DNA of 64,000 nt from Pseudomonas azotoformans (GTDB lineage: Bacteria; Pseudomonadota; Gammaproteobacteria; Pseudomonadales; Pseudomonadaceae). A program made the position numbers and the translations under genes. Under the pieces are notes generated by a model that was not told the origin of the DNA, ran no database searches, and saw only the letters and a program-made list of their open reading frames with translations. Each line of letters opens with the position of its first letter. Position 1 is the stretch's first letter. Where the stretch lies: NCBI RefSeq assembly GCF_900103345.1, contig NZ_LT629702.1, positions 496,001-560,000 of the forward strand, given 5' to 3'. Below, piece after piece: positions 7,627 to 15,289 of this stretch.

Positions 7627-8736
7627 TCATTCAACGAACGGAATACTCTCCACCACTTCCAGGTCATAACCGGTCAAGCCCGCGTATTTCAGCGGTGGGC
7701 CGAGGTGGCGCAGCAGGCCCACGCCGAGGTCCTGGAGAATTTGCGCACCGGTGCCCACTTCCGAGTAAATCCGCGACTGCGAGCGATTGAATTGGCGCGG
7801 TGCCTGGGTCAGTTGCGGCACGCGCTCCAGCAGCGCCTGGGACGACTCATGATTGGCCAGCACCACCACCACGCCGCTGCCTTCAGCCGCGACGCGTTGC
7901 AAGGCGGCCCACAAGGTCCAGTTGGACGGGCCGCTGTAGTCGGCGCCGACCAGGTCGCGCAGCGGGTCGATCACATGCACGCGCACCAGTGCCGGCGTAT
8001 CGCGGCGCAGCTGGCCCATGACCATCGCCATGTGCACGCCGCCGTCGATGCGGTCTTCGAAGGTAATCAGGCGGAACGTGCCGTGCACCGTGGGCAGGTC
8101 GCGTTCGCCGATACGCACCACGGTGCGTTCGGTGCTGAGGCGGTAGTGGATCAGGTCGGCGATGGTGCCGATCTTGATGCCGTGCTTGCGCGCAAACACC
8201 TCCAGGTCCGGGCGGCGCGCCATGGTGCCGTCATCGTTCATCACCTCGACGATCACCGAGGCCGGGGTGTGCCCGGCCAGGCGCGCCAGGTCGCAACCGG
8301 CTTCGGTGTGGCCGGCGCGGGTCAGCACGCCGCCGTCCTTGGCGCGCAACGGGAAAATATGCCCCGGTTGCACGATGTCGGTGGGGCCGGCGTCGAGTGC
8401 CACGGCGGCCGCCACCGTGCGCGCACGGTCGGCGGCAGAGATGCCGGTGGTCACGCCGGTGGCGGCTTCGATGGACACGGTAAACGCGGTGCTGAACACG
8501 CTGCCATTGCTCGGCACCATCTGTTCCAGGCCGAGGCGCTGGCAATGTTCATCGGTCAGGGTCAGGCAGATCAGGCCACGGGCTTCGCGGGCCATGAAAC
8601 TGATAGTCTCGGCAGTGCAGCACGCCGCAGGCAACAATAGGTCGCCTTCGTTTTCCCGATCTTCGTCGTCCACGAGAAGCACCATCTTGCCCTGGCGGTA
8701 GTCTTCGATGATGTCTGCGATGCTGTTGAAGGACAT
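7627..8736 (-). CDS. ribB: RibB-type 3,4-dihydroxy-2-butanone-4-phosphate synthase with degenerate GTP cyclohydrolase II domain
   Basis: A 369-residue RibBA-length protein. The N-terminal half has the RibB acidic signature DDEDRENEGD (23-32), SFMAREARGLICLTLT and the HTEAGCDLARLAG segment, so conversion of ribulose 5-phosphate to the riboflavin precursor is expected. The C-terminal half aligns with GTP cyclohydrolase II but lacks the Cys-rich zinc motif (no ECLTGD/CDCG), so that activity is probably absent (RibBX type). The gene sits inside a catabolic island, not a riboflavin operon. The 24 bp between its start and the TGGTATACCA operator region leave no room for an FMN riboswitch. It probably boosts flavin supply for a flavin-dependent oxidation; this is inference. 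Confidence 0.88.
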   Translation of the reverse strand: MSFNSIADIIEDYRQGKMVLLVDDEDRENEGDLLLPAACCTAETISFMAREARGLICLTLTDEHCQRLGLEQMVPSNGSVFSTAFTVSIEAATGVTTGISAADRARTVAAAVALDAGPTDIVQPGHIFPLRAKDGGVLTRAGHTEAGCDLARLAGHTPASVIVEVMNDDGTMARRPDLEVFARKHGIKIGTIADLIHYRLSTERTVVRIGERDLPTVHGTFRLITFEDRIDGGVHMAMVMGQLRRDTPALVRVHVIDPLRDLVGADYSGPSNWTLWAALQRVAAEGSGVVVVLANHESSQALLERVPQLTQAPRQFNRSQSRIYSEVGTGAQILQDLGVGLLRHLGPPLKYAGLTGYDLEVVESIPFVE

Positions 8737-8769
8737 GGAGGATGCTCGGCTTGTTGGTTGTATGTATTA

Positions 8770-8779
8770 TGGTATACCA
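8770..8779. promoter_or_regulatory. GntR operator between ribB and the DUF1330 gene
   Basis: A perfect 10-bp palindrome TGGTATACCA midway between divergent genes, 34 bp upstream of the ribB-type start and 27 bp upstream of the DUF1330 start. It matches the core of the site at 14158-14169, so it can control both directions. Confidence 0.72.
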
Positions 8780-8805
8780 CAAAAATTCAACAAGAGGATG
8801 TCGCG

Positions 8806-9099
8806 ATGAAGGCCTACTGGATTGCCCACGTGGATGTGGCGGATGCCGAGCAATACACGCAATACACCTGCCGTGCGCCGGCGGCGTTTGCGCTGTATGG
8901 GGGGAAGATTCTGGCCCGGGGCGGGCGTAGTGTTGTGCTGGAAGGTGGGCCTGGAGCACCGCGTAATGTGGTGATTGAGTTTGAGAGTTATGAGAGGGCG
9001 GTGGCGTGTTATGAGTCTGCTGAATATCAGGAGGCGAAGGCGCACCGTGAAGGGGCGGGGTTGGCGCAGATCATCATCGTTGAAGGGCTGGCACCCTAG
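8806..9099 (+). CDS. DUF1330 domain-containing protein
   Basis: A 97-residue protein of the DUF1330 ferredoxin-like (dimeric alpha-beta barrel) family: MKAYWIAHVDVADAEQY at the start, YGGKILARGG in the middle and ESAEYQEAKAHREGAG near the end. The start at 8806 follows AGAGGA by 8 bp. It is divergent from the ribB-type gene and shares its TGGTATACCA operator, tying it to the same regulon. The biochemical role of the family is not established; such small proteins often accompany heterocycle or aromatic degradation genes. Confidence 0.85.
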   Translation: MKAYWIAHVDVADAEQYTQYTCRAPAAFALYGGKILARGGRSVVLEGGPGAPRNVVIEFESYERAVACYESAEYQEAKAHREGAGLAQIIIVEGLAP

Positions 9100-9123
9100 A
9101 TGATCAGGCCAGACATTGGGTTA

Positions 9124-9217
9124 AATGTGGGAGGGGGCTTGCCCCCGATAACAGTGTGTCAGCCACTGGATAAGGTGACTGAACCACCGCCATCGGGGGC
9201 AAGCCCCCTCCCACATT
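9124..9217. repeat. REPIN (REP doublet), GGGAGGGGGCTTGCCCCC type
   Basis: Two inverted copies of a REP unit (AATGTGGGAGGGGGCTTGCC at the left, its complement at the right) flank about 40 bp of spacer. Each copy is itself a hairpin. It lies between the ends of the convergent DUF1330 and Nudix genes. The same type recurs at 62118-62206. Confidence 0.9.
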
Positions 9218-9239
9218 GGAGCCCTGTTTGGTCGAGAGG

Positions 9240-9803
9240 TCAGCGGATGAAGTGGATCTTGCCGCTGTCGTCATTGCCGATATAGATGCCATACACCCCA
9301 GCCTGCCGCTCCTCGATATACCGCTCAAGAATCTGCCGAATCGCCGGATAGTAAATGCTGTCCCAGGGAATCTCCTCAGGCGCAAAGAACTTATAATCCA
9401 GCGTCTCCGGCCCGAACTGCCCGGTGATCTCCAGCGCGATGGCGCGGAAGATGATGTACACCTCGCTGATCCTGGGCACGCTGAAGATCGAGTAGGGCGA
9501 GACGATTTCCGCCCGCACGCCGCTTTCTTCCCAGACTTCCCGCAGCGCCGCCTGTTCGGTGGTCTCGCCACCTTCCATGAAGCCGGCCGGCAGGGTCCAG
9601 GTGCCCGGGCGAGGCGGGATTGCCCGTTGGCACAACAGATACTTGCCGTCCTGCTCGATGATGCAGCCGGCGATGATCTTGGGGTTGATGTAGTGGATAT
9701 AGCCGCAGCCCCGGCACATCAGGCGCTCATGGGTATCGCCCGGTGGCAGCTGGTGACCGAGGTCACTGCTGCCGCAGGTCGGGCAAAAGCGCGGGCTGGG
9801 CAT
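9240..9803 (-). CDS. Nudix hydrolase with N-terminal zinc ribbon
   Basis: A 187-residue protein with a zinc ribbon (C7, C10, C30, C33), as in NudC-like enzymes, followed by a complete Nudix box (residues 74-96: G-x5-E-x7-RE-x-x-EE-x-GV). It hydrolyses a nucleoside diphosphate linked to another moiety, with NAD(H)- or FAD-like compounds as candidates. It ends 2 bp downstream of the GntR gene stop, suggesting co-transcription. The C-terminal sequence KFFAPEEIPWDSIYYPAIRQ is typical of stand-alone Pseudomonas zinc-ribbon Nudix proteins, so it may be a housekeeping neighbour rather than a pathway enzyme. Confidence 0.87.
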   Translation of the reverse strand: MPSPRFCPTCGSSDLGHQLPPGDTHERLMCRGCGYIHYINPKIIAGCIIEQDGKYLLCQRAIPPRPGTWTLPAGFMEGGETTEQAALREVWEESGVRAEIVSPYSIFSVPRISEVYIIFRAIALEITGQFGPETLDYKFFAPEEIPWDSIYYPAIRQILERYIEERQAGVYGIYIGNDDSGKIHFIR

Positions 9804-9805
9804 GG

Positions 9806-10558
9806 TCAGTGGCCTATGCGCGGTTCTTTGAGGGCGATGGGCAGGGTGATCTCGGGCAGCTTGCCGGTCTCTTCCTGTTTGCGCTTGAGGTAGTCCAGCG
9901 CCACGGCGGCGGCGGCGCGCACGTGATCGACGCAGGCCTGGTGCGCGGCAAGCGGGTCGCCACTCTTGATCGCCTGGACCATGCGCTCCATTTCCTGGTT
10001 ACTGCTGGCGCGGCGGTTTTCCTGGGACACCGAGGTGGCGCGCAGGTAGCTGATACGGGCCTGCAACTGGCGCAACTGGGTGGCCGCGACATGGTTGCCG
10101 GAGCCTTCCAGCAGCACATCGTAGAACCCTTGCACCGAATCGATGACCTGTTGCAGCTCGCCGTCCTTGAGGGCCTTGCGGTTCTCCTCCAGGGCTTTTT
10201 CCAGGGCCTTGATGTCCTTGGCCTTGGCGCGCAGGGTGAACAGCTGCACGATCAGGCCTTCGAGCACGCAACGCAGCTCATAGATGTCGACCGCATCGGC
10301 CAGGGTGATGATCGCCACCTGCGGGCCCTTGGCGTCGGCGAATTCCACCAGGCCTTCGGACTCCAGGTGACGCAAGGCTTCGCGCACCGAGGTGCGGCTG
10401 ACGCCGAGGCGGTCGCACAGGTCGCGCTCCACCAGGCGGTCGCCCGGCAACAGCTGGAAGTTCATGATCGCGCTGCGCAGTTTCTCCAGCACGATTTCCC
10501 GCAGGGTGACCGGGTTGTGATTGACCTTGAAGCTGTCGTCGAGTGGCAGGCGTTTCAT
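9806..10558 (-). CDS. GntR family (FadR/FCD subfamily) transcriptional regulator
   Basis: A 250-residue regulator. The winged helix-turn-helix spans about residues 15-80 (LREIVLEKLRSAIMNFQLLPGD, then VSRTSVREALRHLESEGLV). A helical FCD ligand-binding domain covers about 90-220, with metal-ligand-like His near DHVRAA. It is in the middle of the island, between the flavin reductase (114 bp upstream) and the Nudix gene. It is the natural candidate for binding the TGGTATACCA-type palindromes at 7559, 8770 and 14152, because FadR-type proteins recognise short TGGTnnACCA-like sites. No such site is seen before its own start. Confidence 0.9.
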   Translation of the reverse strand: MKRLPLDDSFKVNHNPVTLREIVLEKLRSAIMNFQLLPGDRLVERDLCDRLGVSRTSVREALRHLESEGLVEFADAKGPQVAIITLADAVDIYELRCVLEGLIVQLFTLRAKAKDIKALEKALEENRKALKDGELQQVIDSVQGFYDVLLEGSGNHVAATQLRQLQARISYLRATSVSQENRRASSNQEMERMVQAIKSGDPLAAHQACVDHVRAAAAVALDYLKRKQEETGKLPEITLPIALKEPRIGH

Positions 10559-10672
10559 GGGGGCTGCTCTGTATGTAACGGTTAACAGGGGGCCGATCAG
10601 GGGCCGAAATTGTCGGCGAGTTTATCACGCGGTGTCCTTTAAGCGACAAACCCTCACGGCCCCCAGCCTGCC

Positions 10673-11158
10673 TCAGGCCAAGGCCGGCAATGGCCCCAGC
10701 TTGCCCTTGTGGTAGATCATCGGCGTGACCGGTTGTGCGGGCAGGATCAGGTTCTTCACCGCACCGACGATGATCGCGTGGTCGCCGCCATCGTATTCGC
10801 GCCACAACTCGCACTCGATGATCGCCGTGGCCTTGGCCAGCAGCGGGTTGCCCAGGTCGCTGAGGTGCCACTCGATGCCCTTGGCCTTTTCCTTGCCCTT
10901 GCCGGCAAAGGCGTAGGCTTCGGCGGTCTGGTCGGCGGACAGCAGGTGAATCGCAAAACGCTTGCTGTCGCGCAGGATCGGATAAGTGTCCGAGGCATAG
11001 TTGGGGCAGAACAGCACCAGCGCCGGGTCAATCGACAGCGCACTGAACGCGCTGGCGGTGATGCCGACGATGCCGCCGTCCGGGTCGAGGGTGGTGACCA
11101 CCGTGACGCCGGACGGGAAGGAGCTCATGACGTCTTTGTAAATGCCGGGTTCGATCAT
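10673..11158 (-). CDS. Flavin reductase family protein (HpaC/RutF-like)
   Basis: A 161-residue short-chain flavin reductase. It has the family opening FPSGVTVVTT, TASAFSALSIDPALVLFC, and the conserved GDHAIIVGAV near residue 125. Such proteins use NAD(P)H to supply reduced FMN or FAD to a separate monooxygenase. It lies 12 bp downstream of the aldehyde dehydrogenase in the same minus-strand operon. No oxygenase partner is encoded in the window, which is odd because reductase and oxygenase are normally adjacent. Confidence 0.88.
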   Translation of the reverse strand: MIEPGIYKDVMSSFPSGVTVVTTLDPDGGIVGITASAFSALSIDPALVLFCPNYASDTYPILRDSKRFAIHLLSADQTAEAYAFAGKGKEKAKGIEWHLSDLGNPLLAKATAIIECELWREYDGGDHAIIVGAVKNLILPAQPVTPMIYHKGKLGPLPALA

Positions 11159-11170
11159 GGTCGGGGTCTC

Positions 11171-12652
11171 TTAGCGCATCACAAAAGGATCAGGCATGGG
11201 CGCCTGGGACAGGTTGATCCACACGGTTTTCAGCTCGGTGTAGGCCAGTACCGAATCTATGCCGCTCTCGCGTCCGTAGCCGCTGTTCTTGAAGCCGCCG
11301 ATCGGCGCCATCGCGGACACGGCACGGTAGGTGTTGACCCAGATGATCCCCGAGCGCACGTCCCGGGCCAGGCGATGGGCGCGGCCGAGGTCGCGGGTCC
11401 AGATGCCGGCGGCGAGGCCGAACTGCGAGTCGTTGGCAATGGCCAGCGCTTCGGCTTCATCCTTGAAGCGGATCACCGAGGCGACCGGGCCGAACACTTC
11501 TTCCTGCATGATCTTCATCGAATTGCGGTCGCATTCGAACAGCGTCGGCTCGTAGAACCAGCCATCGCCCAGGCCCTGTGGGCGCTTGCCGCCGGTGCGC
11601 AGGCGCGCGCCTTCGGCAATTGCGTCCGCCACCAGGCCTTCGACCACGGCCAGTTGCTGCGCGGTGGCCATGGGCCCCATTTCGCTGGCGTCATCCTGCG
11701 GGTTGCCGATGCGGATGCGCTGGGCACGTGCCACCAGGCGCTCGACGAATTCGTCGTAGATGTCGTCCTGTACCAACAGGCGTGAGCCCGACACGCAACT
11801 CTGCCCGGACGCGGCATAAATACCGGCAATCGCGCCGTTGATGGCGCTGTCCAGATCCGCATCGGCAAAGATGATATTCGGCGACTTGCCGCCCAGCTCC
11901 AGGGACAGCTTGGCGAAGTTCTCCGCGCTGCTGCGCACCACATGGCGCGCCGTGGCCGCACCGCCGGTGAAGGCGATCTTGCGCACCAGTGGGTGGCGGG
12001 TGAGGGCGGCCCCGGTGCTCGGGCCGTAGCCGGTGACCACGTTGACCACGCCCGCCGGGATGCCGGCTTCGAGGGCCAGGCGTGCCAGTTCGAGGATGGT
12101 CGCCGAAGCGTGTTCCGACGGTTTGATCACGATGGTATTGCCCGCCGCCAGTGCCGGGGCGAGTTTGATCGCAGTCAGGTACAGCGGGCTGTTCCACGGA
12201 ATGATCGCGGCGACCACGCCCATGGCTTCGTGCACGGTGTAGGCGAACAGGTCCGGCTTGTCCAGCGGCAGGGTGCCGCCTTCGAGCTTGTCGGCCAGGC
12301 CGGCGGTGTAGTGGAAGAACTCGGGCAGGTAGCTGACCTGGCCACGGGTTTCGCGGATCAACTTGCCGTTGTCGCGGCTTTCCAGCTGGGCCAGTTGTTC
12401 CTTGTTCTCGGCAATCAGGTCGCCCAGGCGCCGCAGCAGCTTGCCCCGTGCGGTGGCGGTGAGGCCGCGCCAGGCCGGGCTGTCGAAGGCGGTTTGTGCG
12501 GCCTGTATGGCGCGCTCCACATCCGCTTCGTCGGCGTCAGGCAGTTGCGCCCAGGGTTCGGCCAGGGCCGGGTTGAGGCTGTCGAAAGTCTTGCCGGACA
12601 GGGCATCGACCCATTCACCGCCGATGCACATCTGGAAGCGTGCGAGTGTCAT
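11171..12652 (-). CDS. NAD(P)-dependent aldehyde dehydrogenase
   Basis: A 493-residue ALDH-superfamily enzyme. It shows the cofactor region IIPWNSPLYLTAIKLAPALAAGN, the general base in LELGGKSPN and the catalytic Cys in GQSCVSGSRLLVQ. It oxidises an aldehyde intermediate to the acid. Its start overlaps the stop of the alpha/beta hydrolase by 4 bp, and the flavin reductase follows 12 bp later. The order hydrolase, ALDH, flavin reductase suggests ring opening, release of an aldehyde and oxidation. The specific aldehyde is unknown. Confidence 0.92.
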   Translation of the reverse strand: MTLARFQMCIGGEWVDALSGKTFDSLNPALAEPWAQLPDADEADVERAIQAAQTAFDSPAWRGLTATARGKLLRRLGDLIAENKEQLAQLESRDNGKLIRETRGQVSYLPEFFHYTAGLADKLEGGTLPLDKPDLFAYTVHEAMGVVAAIIPWNSPLYLTAIKLAPALAAGNTIVIKPSEHASATILELARLALEAGIPAGVVNVVTGYGPSTGAALTRHPLVRKIAFTGGAATARHVVRSSAENFAKLSLELGGKSPNIIFADADLDSAINGAIAGIYAASGQSCVSGSRLLVQDDIYDEFVERLVARAQRIRIGNPQDDASEMGPMATAQQLAVVEGLVADAIAEGARLRTGGKRPQGLGDGWFYEPTLFECDRNSMKIMQEEVFGPVASVIRFKDEAEALAIANDSQFGLAAGIWTRDLGRAHRLARDVRSGIIWVNTYRAVSAMAPIGGFKNSGYGRESGIDSVLAYTELKTVWINLSQAPMPDPFVMR

Positions 12653-13482
12653 GCAACGATCCCCTTTATTGGATTGTTTTGGGCGTACACGGTCTCTAGA
12701 AAACCCAGTAGCAACTGGTTGACCAGGCGCGGCGATTCTACCGGCATCATATGCCGTTGTTCGGCCAGCACCGCAACGGTGGCGCCGGGAATGCGGTCGG
12801 CCAATTGGCGCGCCATCTCCGGCGTCGAACCGGGGTCGAGTTCGCCGGTGGCGACCAGGGTGGGAACGCGCAGCGTCTTGAGGTCGTCGGCGCGGTACAT
12901 GTCCTGGGTGGCAAACAGCTCATACGTGGTGAGGTAACCCTGGGGATCATTGCCCGCCAGGGTTTCGCGCAAGGCCGCGATCTGCGCCGGGTTGGCCGCC
13001 TGGTACTCGCGGCTGAACCAGCGTGACAGCGCCGCTTCGGCGTTGGCGTCCGGCCCGTGTTCGGCGGCCTGGGCGGTGCGCGCGATCACGCCGGCGCGCT
13101 GTTCCGGGCTGCGGTTGAACACACTGTTGAGCACCACCAGGCCCTTGAGGCGCTCGGGGTAGTGCAGGGCAAACGCCCGTGCGACCAGGCCACCCATGGA
13201 AAAACCGATTACCGTGGCCTGGGGCACTTGCAGATGGTCGAGCAGCTCCAGCAGCTGGTCGGCATACCCCAGCAACGGCGTGCCGGCGGCCGGGCGCGGG
13301 CTGGCGCCGTGGCCGAGCATGTCGTAGGTGATCACGCGGTAGTGGGTGGCCAGGCCAACGACTTGCCCGCCCCACATTTCTTTATTCAGGCCCACGCCGT
13401 GGATCAAAACCACAGGCTGGCCTTGGCCGGTCGCCAGATAACTGGTACCAGCCGGGGTGCGTTCAGCGGTGAGCCGAATCAT
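12649..13482 (-). CDS. Alpha/beta hydrolase (RutD/PcaD-like)
   Basis: A 277-residue alpha/beta hydrolase. The oxyanion region is VVLIHGVGLNKEMW, the nucleophile elbow GFSMGG, the acid is in GELDPGS and the catalytic His in EQRHMMP. The start at 13482 is preferred to the ATG at 13497 because AGGAG lies 6 bp before it. It could hydrolyse an amide, lactone or carbamate-type intermediate, as RutD does in the pyrimidine Rut pathway, in which a flavin reductase also takes part. It is coupled to the ALDH by a 4-bp overlap. Confidence 0.9.
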   Translation of the reverse strand: MIRLTAERTPAGTSYLATGQGQPVVLIHGVGLNKEMWGGQVVGLATHYRVITYDMLGHGASPRPAAGTPLLGYADQLLELLDHLQVPQATVIGFSMGGLVARAFALHYPERLKGLVVLNSVFNRSPEQRAGVIARTAQAAEHGPDANAEAALSRWFSREYQAANPAQIAALRETLAGNDPQGYLTTYELFATQDMYRADDLKTLRVPTLVATGELDPGSTPEMARQLADRIPGATVAVLAEQRHMMPVESPRLVNQLLLGFLETVYAQNNPIKGIVA

Positions 13483-13527
13483 GGAGCGCTCCTGCATGCC
13501 TTTTCTTATTGGGGGTGCCGGCCTGGC

Positions 13528-14118
13528 TTACTGAGCCTTTTCGGCGGCCAGTTCTTCCAAGTCGATGTAACGGTTGCCGATGCGTGGGTGCAGGCGGCCG
13601 CCATCGGCGCAACCCAGTACCACGACGATTTCGTCGGCACGCGGGGCGTCTTCGATGCGCATTTCCAGGGTGATGTAGTGCGAGCGCAGGCCTTCGTCAT
13701 CCTTGTGCATCATCGGAATCTGGATGGAAGTGCCCGGACCGCCGCGCTTGTTGGTGAAACTCAGGTAGCTCTTGGCCTTGACCGCTTCACGGTAGTGATT
13801 GCCGAAGCGCAGGGTGTGGATGATCGCGCTGGCGTGCTCGATCTCGCCATCGGCACCGACCACGGCAGCCTTGCCATAGGCTTCGATCTTGTCGGCGCCG
13901 CCAATGATGCCCACCAGGCGCTCGACCATCAGCGCGCCGAGGTCGGAGCAGTTGGCGCGGATTTCCGGCTTGAGGTCTTCGACGAAACCACGGCCCAGCC
14001 ATGGGTTTTTCAGCACCACGGCCAGGCCGACCATGGTCACGGGGGTATCAGCGGCCTTGCCGCCTTCGATGAAGGTTTCTTCTGTGTAGCTGACGATCTT
14101 GCGGATTTCGAAACTCAT
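13528..14118 (-). CDS. Amino acid synthesis (AA_synth, DUF1185) family protein
   Basis: A 196-residue protein of the AA_synth family, recognised from RKIVSYTEETFIEGG near the start, KNPWLGRGFVEDL and RADEIVVVLGCADGGR near the end. The start at 14118 has GGAG 6 bp upstream. It is the first gene of the operon that continues with hydrolase, ALDH and flavin reductase, and it is preceded by the best operator copy (14152-14175). The family name is historical and the reaction has not been settled. Its repeated company with flavin reductases and hydrolases suggests a role in opening or processing an N-heterocycle; that is inference. Confidence 0.85.
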   Translation of the reverse strand: MSFEIRKIVSYTEETFIEGGKAADTPVTMVGLAVVLKNPWLGRGFVEDLKPEIRANCSDLGALMVERLVGIIGGADKIEAYGKAAVVGADGEIEHASAIIHTLRFGNHYREAVKAKSYLSFTNKRGGPGTSIQIPMMHKDDEGLRSHYITLEMRIEDAPRADEIVVVLGCADGGRLHPRIGNRYIDLEELAAEKAQ

Positions 14119-14151
14119 GAGCGGCTCCATCAGGTGCGGGGGAGTGGGTTG

Positions 14152-14175
14152 CGTATGATGGTATACCATAATACG
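14152..14175. promoter_or_regulatory. GntR operator upstream of the AA_synth operon
   Basis: A 24-bp near-perfect palindrome: arms CGTAT and ATACG flank the exact 12-bp core ATGGTATACCAT (14158-14169), with a single mismatched pair. It lies 34 bp upstream of the AA_synth start and is the most complete of the three related sites. Confidence 0.75.
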
Positions 14176-14373
14176 TAAAGCACAAGCGTCGCGAATGAGT
14201 TTGCGTGGGGTGAGGCGATAGAGGGTGGTGTATGAAGGTCTTTTCGAGGTGATGTTAAAAAATGTTAGATTGAAAAAATACTTCACATAATCTGTTCATT
14301 GGTGGATGATCGGTCCCAATTCCAATGCGGCTCGCCGGTGTGGTGTCAGTCGCCGTTTTCCCCTGGAGTACCT

Positions 14374-15279
14374 ATGAATAATAAGAATGTCGGTGTGATC
14401 GGTTTGGGCGCGATGGGGCTGGGCATTGCCCGCTCGCTGTTGCGCGCTGGTTTCAGTGTGCATGCCTGTGATGTACGTGAGGCAGTCACCCGGCAGTTCG
14501 CCGGGGAGGGCGGAGTGGCGTGCTCGTCACCGGCGCAGATGGCCGAGGCCTGTGATGTGATCATCACCGTGGTGGTCAACGCCGAGCAGACCGAGACTGT
14601 GCTGTTTGGTACGGGCGGTGCCGTGGCGGCGCTGCGCCCTGCGAGCCTGGTGATCGGTTGCGCCACCGTGGCCCCGACCTACGCCGTGGACCTCGGCCGG
14701 CGGCTGGGCGAACACGGGCTGCTGTACCTGGATGCGCCGATTTCCGGCGGTGCGGCCAAGGCCGCCGCCGGTGAGATGACCATGATGACCTCAGGCCCAC
14801 AGGCCGCCTATGCCAAGGCCGATGCAGTGCTGGCGGGCATGGCCGGCAAGGTTTATCGCCTGGGCGACGTCCATGGACTCGGCTCCAAGGTCAAGATCAT
14901 CAACCAGTTGCTTGCCGGCGTGCATATCGCGGCGTCCGCCGAGGCCATGGCCCTGGGCCTGCGTGAAGGGGTGGATGCCGATGCCTTGTACGAGGTGATC
15001 ACCCACAGCGCCGGCAATTCCTGGATGTTCGAAAATCGTGTGCCGCACATCCTCAAGGCCGACTACACGCCACTGTCGGCGGTGGATATTTTCGTCAAGG
15101 ACCTCGGCCTGGTGCTGGATACCGCCCGTGCCAGCAAGTTCCCACTGCCGCTGTCGGCCACTGCGCACCAGATGTTCATGCAGGCCTCCAGCGCCGGTTT
15201 TGGCCGCGAGGACGACTCGGCGGTGATCAAGATTTTCCCCGGTATCGAGTTGCCGACTGCCAAGCCCGAACCGGTGTAA
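14374..15279 (+). CDS. ltnD: L-threonate/D-erythronate dehydrogenase, beta-hydroxyacid dehydrogenase family
   Basis: A 301-residue NAD-dependent beta-hydroxyacid dehydrogenase. The Rossmann motif GLGAMGLGIARSLLRAG is at about residues 9-25, the substrate loop is DAPISGGAAKAAAGEMT, and the catalytic Lys is in GLGSKVKIINQLL. The start at 14374 follows GGAG. It is the first gene of ltnD-otnK-otnC-permease-otnI, the established set that oxidises a four-carbon sugar acid, phosphorylates it and decarboxylates it to dihydroxyacetone phosphate. Context therefore points to L-threonate or a related tetronate as substrate; the sequence alone does not fix the stereochemistry. Confidence 0.88.
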   Translation: MNNKNVGVIGLGAMGLGIARSLLRAGFSVHACDVREAVTRQFAGEGGVACSSPAQMAEACDVIITVVVNAEQTETVLFGTGGAVAALRPASLVIGCATVAPTYAVDLGRRLGEHGLLYLDAPISGGAAKAAAGEMTMMTSGPQAAYAKADAVLAGMAGKVYRLGDVHGLGSKVKIINQLLAGVHIAASAEAMALGLREGVDADALYEVITHSAGNSWMFENRVPHILKADYTPLSAVDIFVKDLGLVLDTARASKFPLPLSATAHQMFMQASSAGFGREDDSAVIKIFPGIELPTAKPEPV

Positions 15280-15289
15280 GGAACATTTT

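Noticed and set aside
8737-8805. An FMN riboswitch in front of the RibB-type gene
   Set aside because: The intergenic space is only 69 bp and is occupied by the operator; there is no room for the conserved aptamer.
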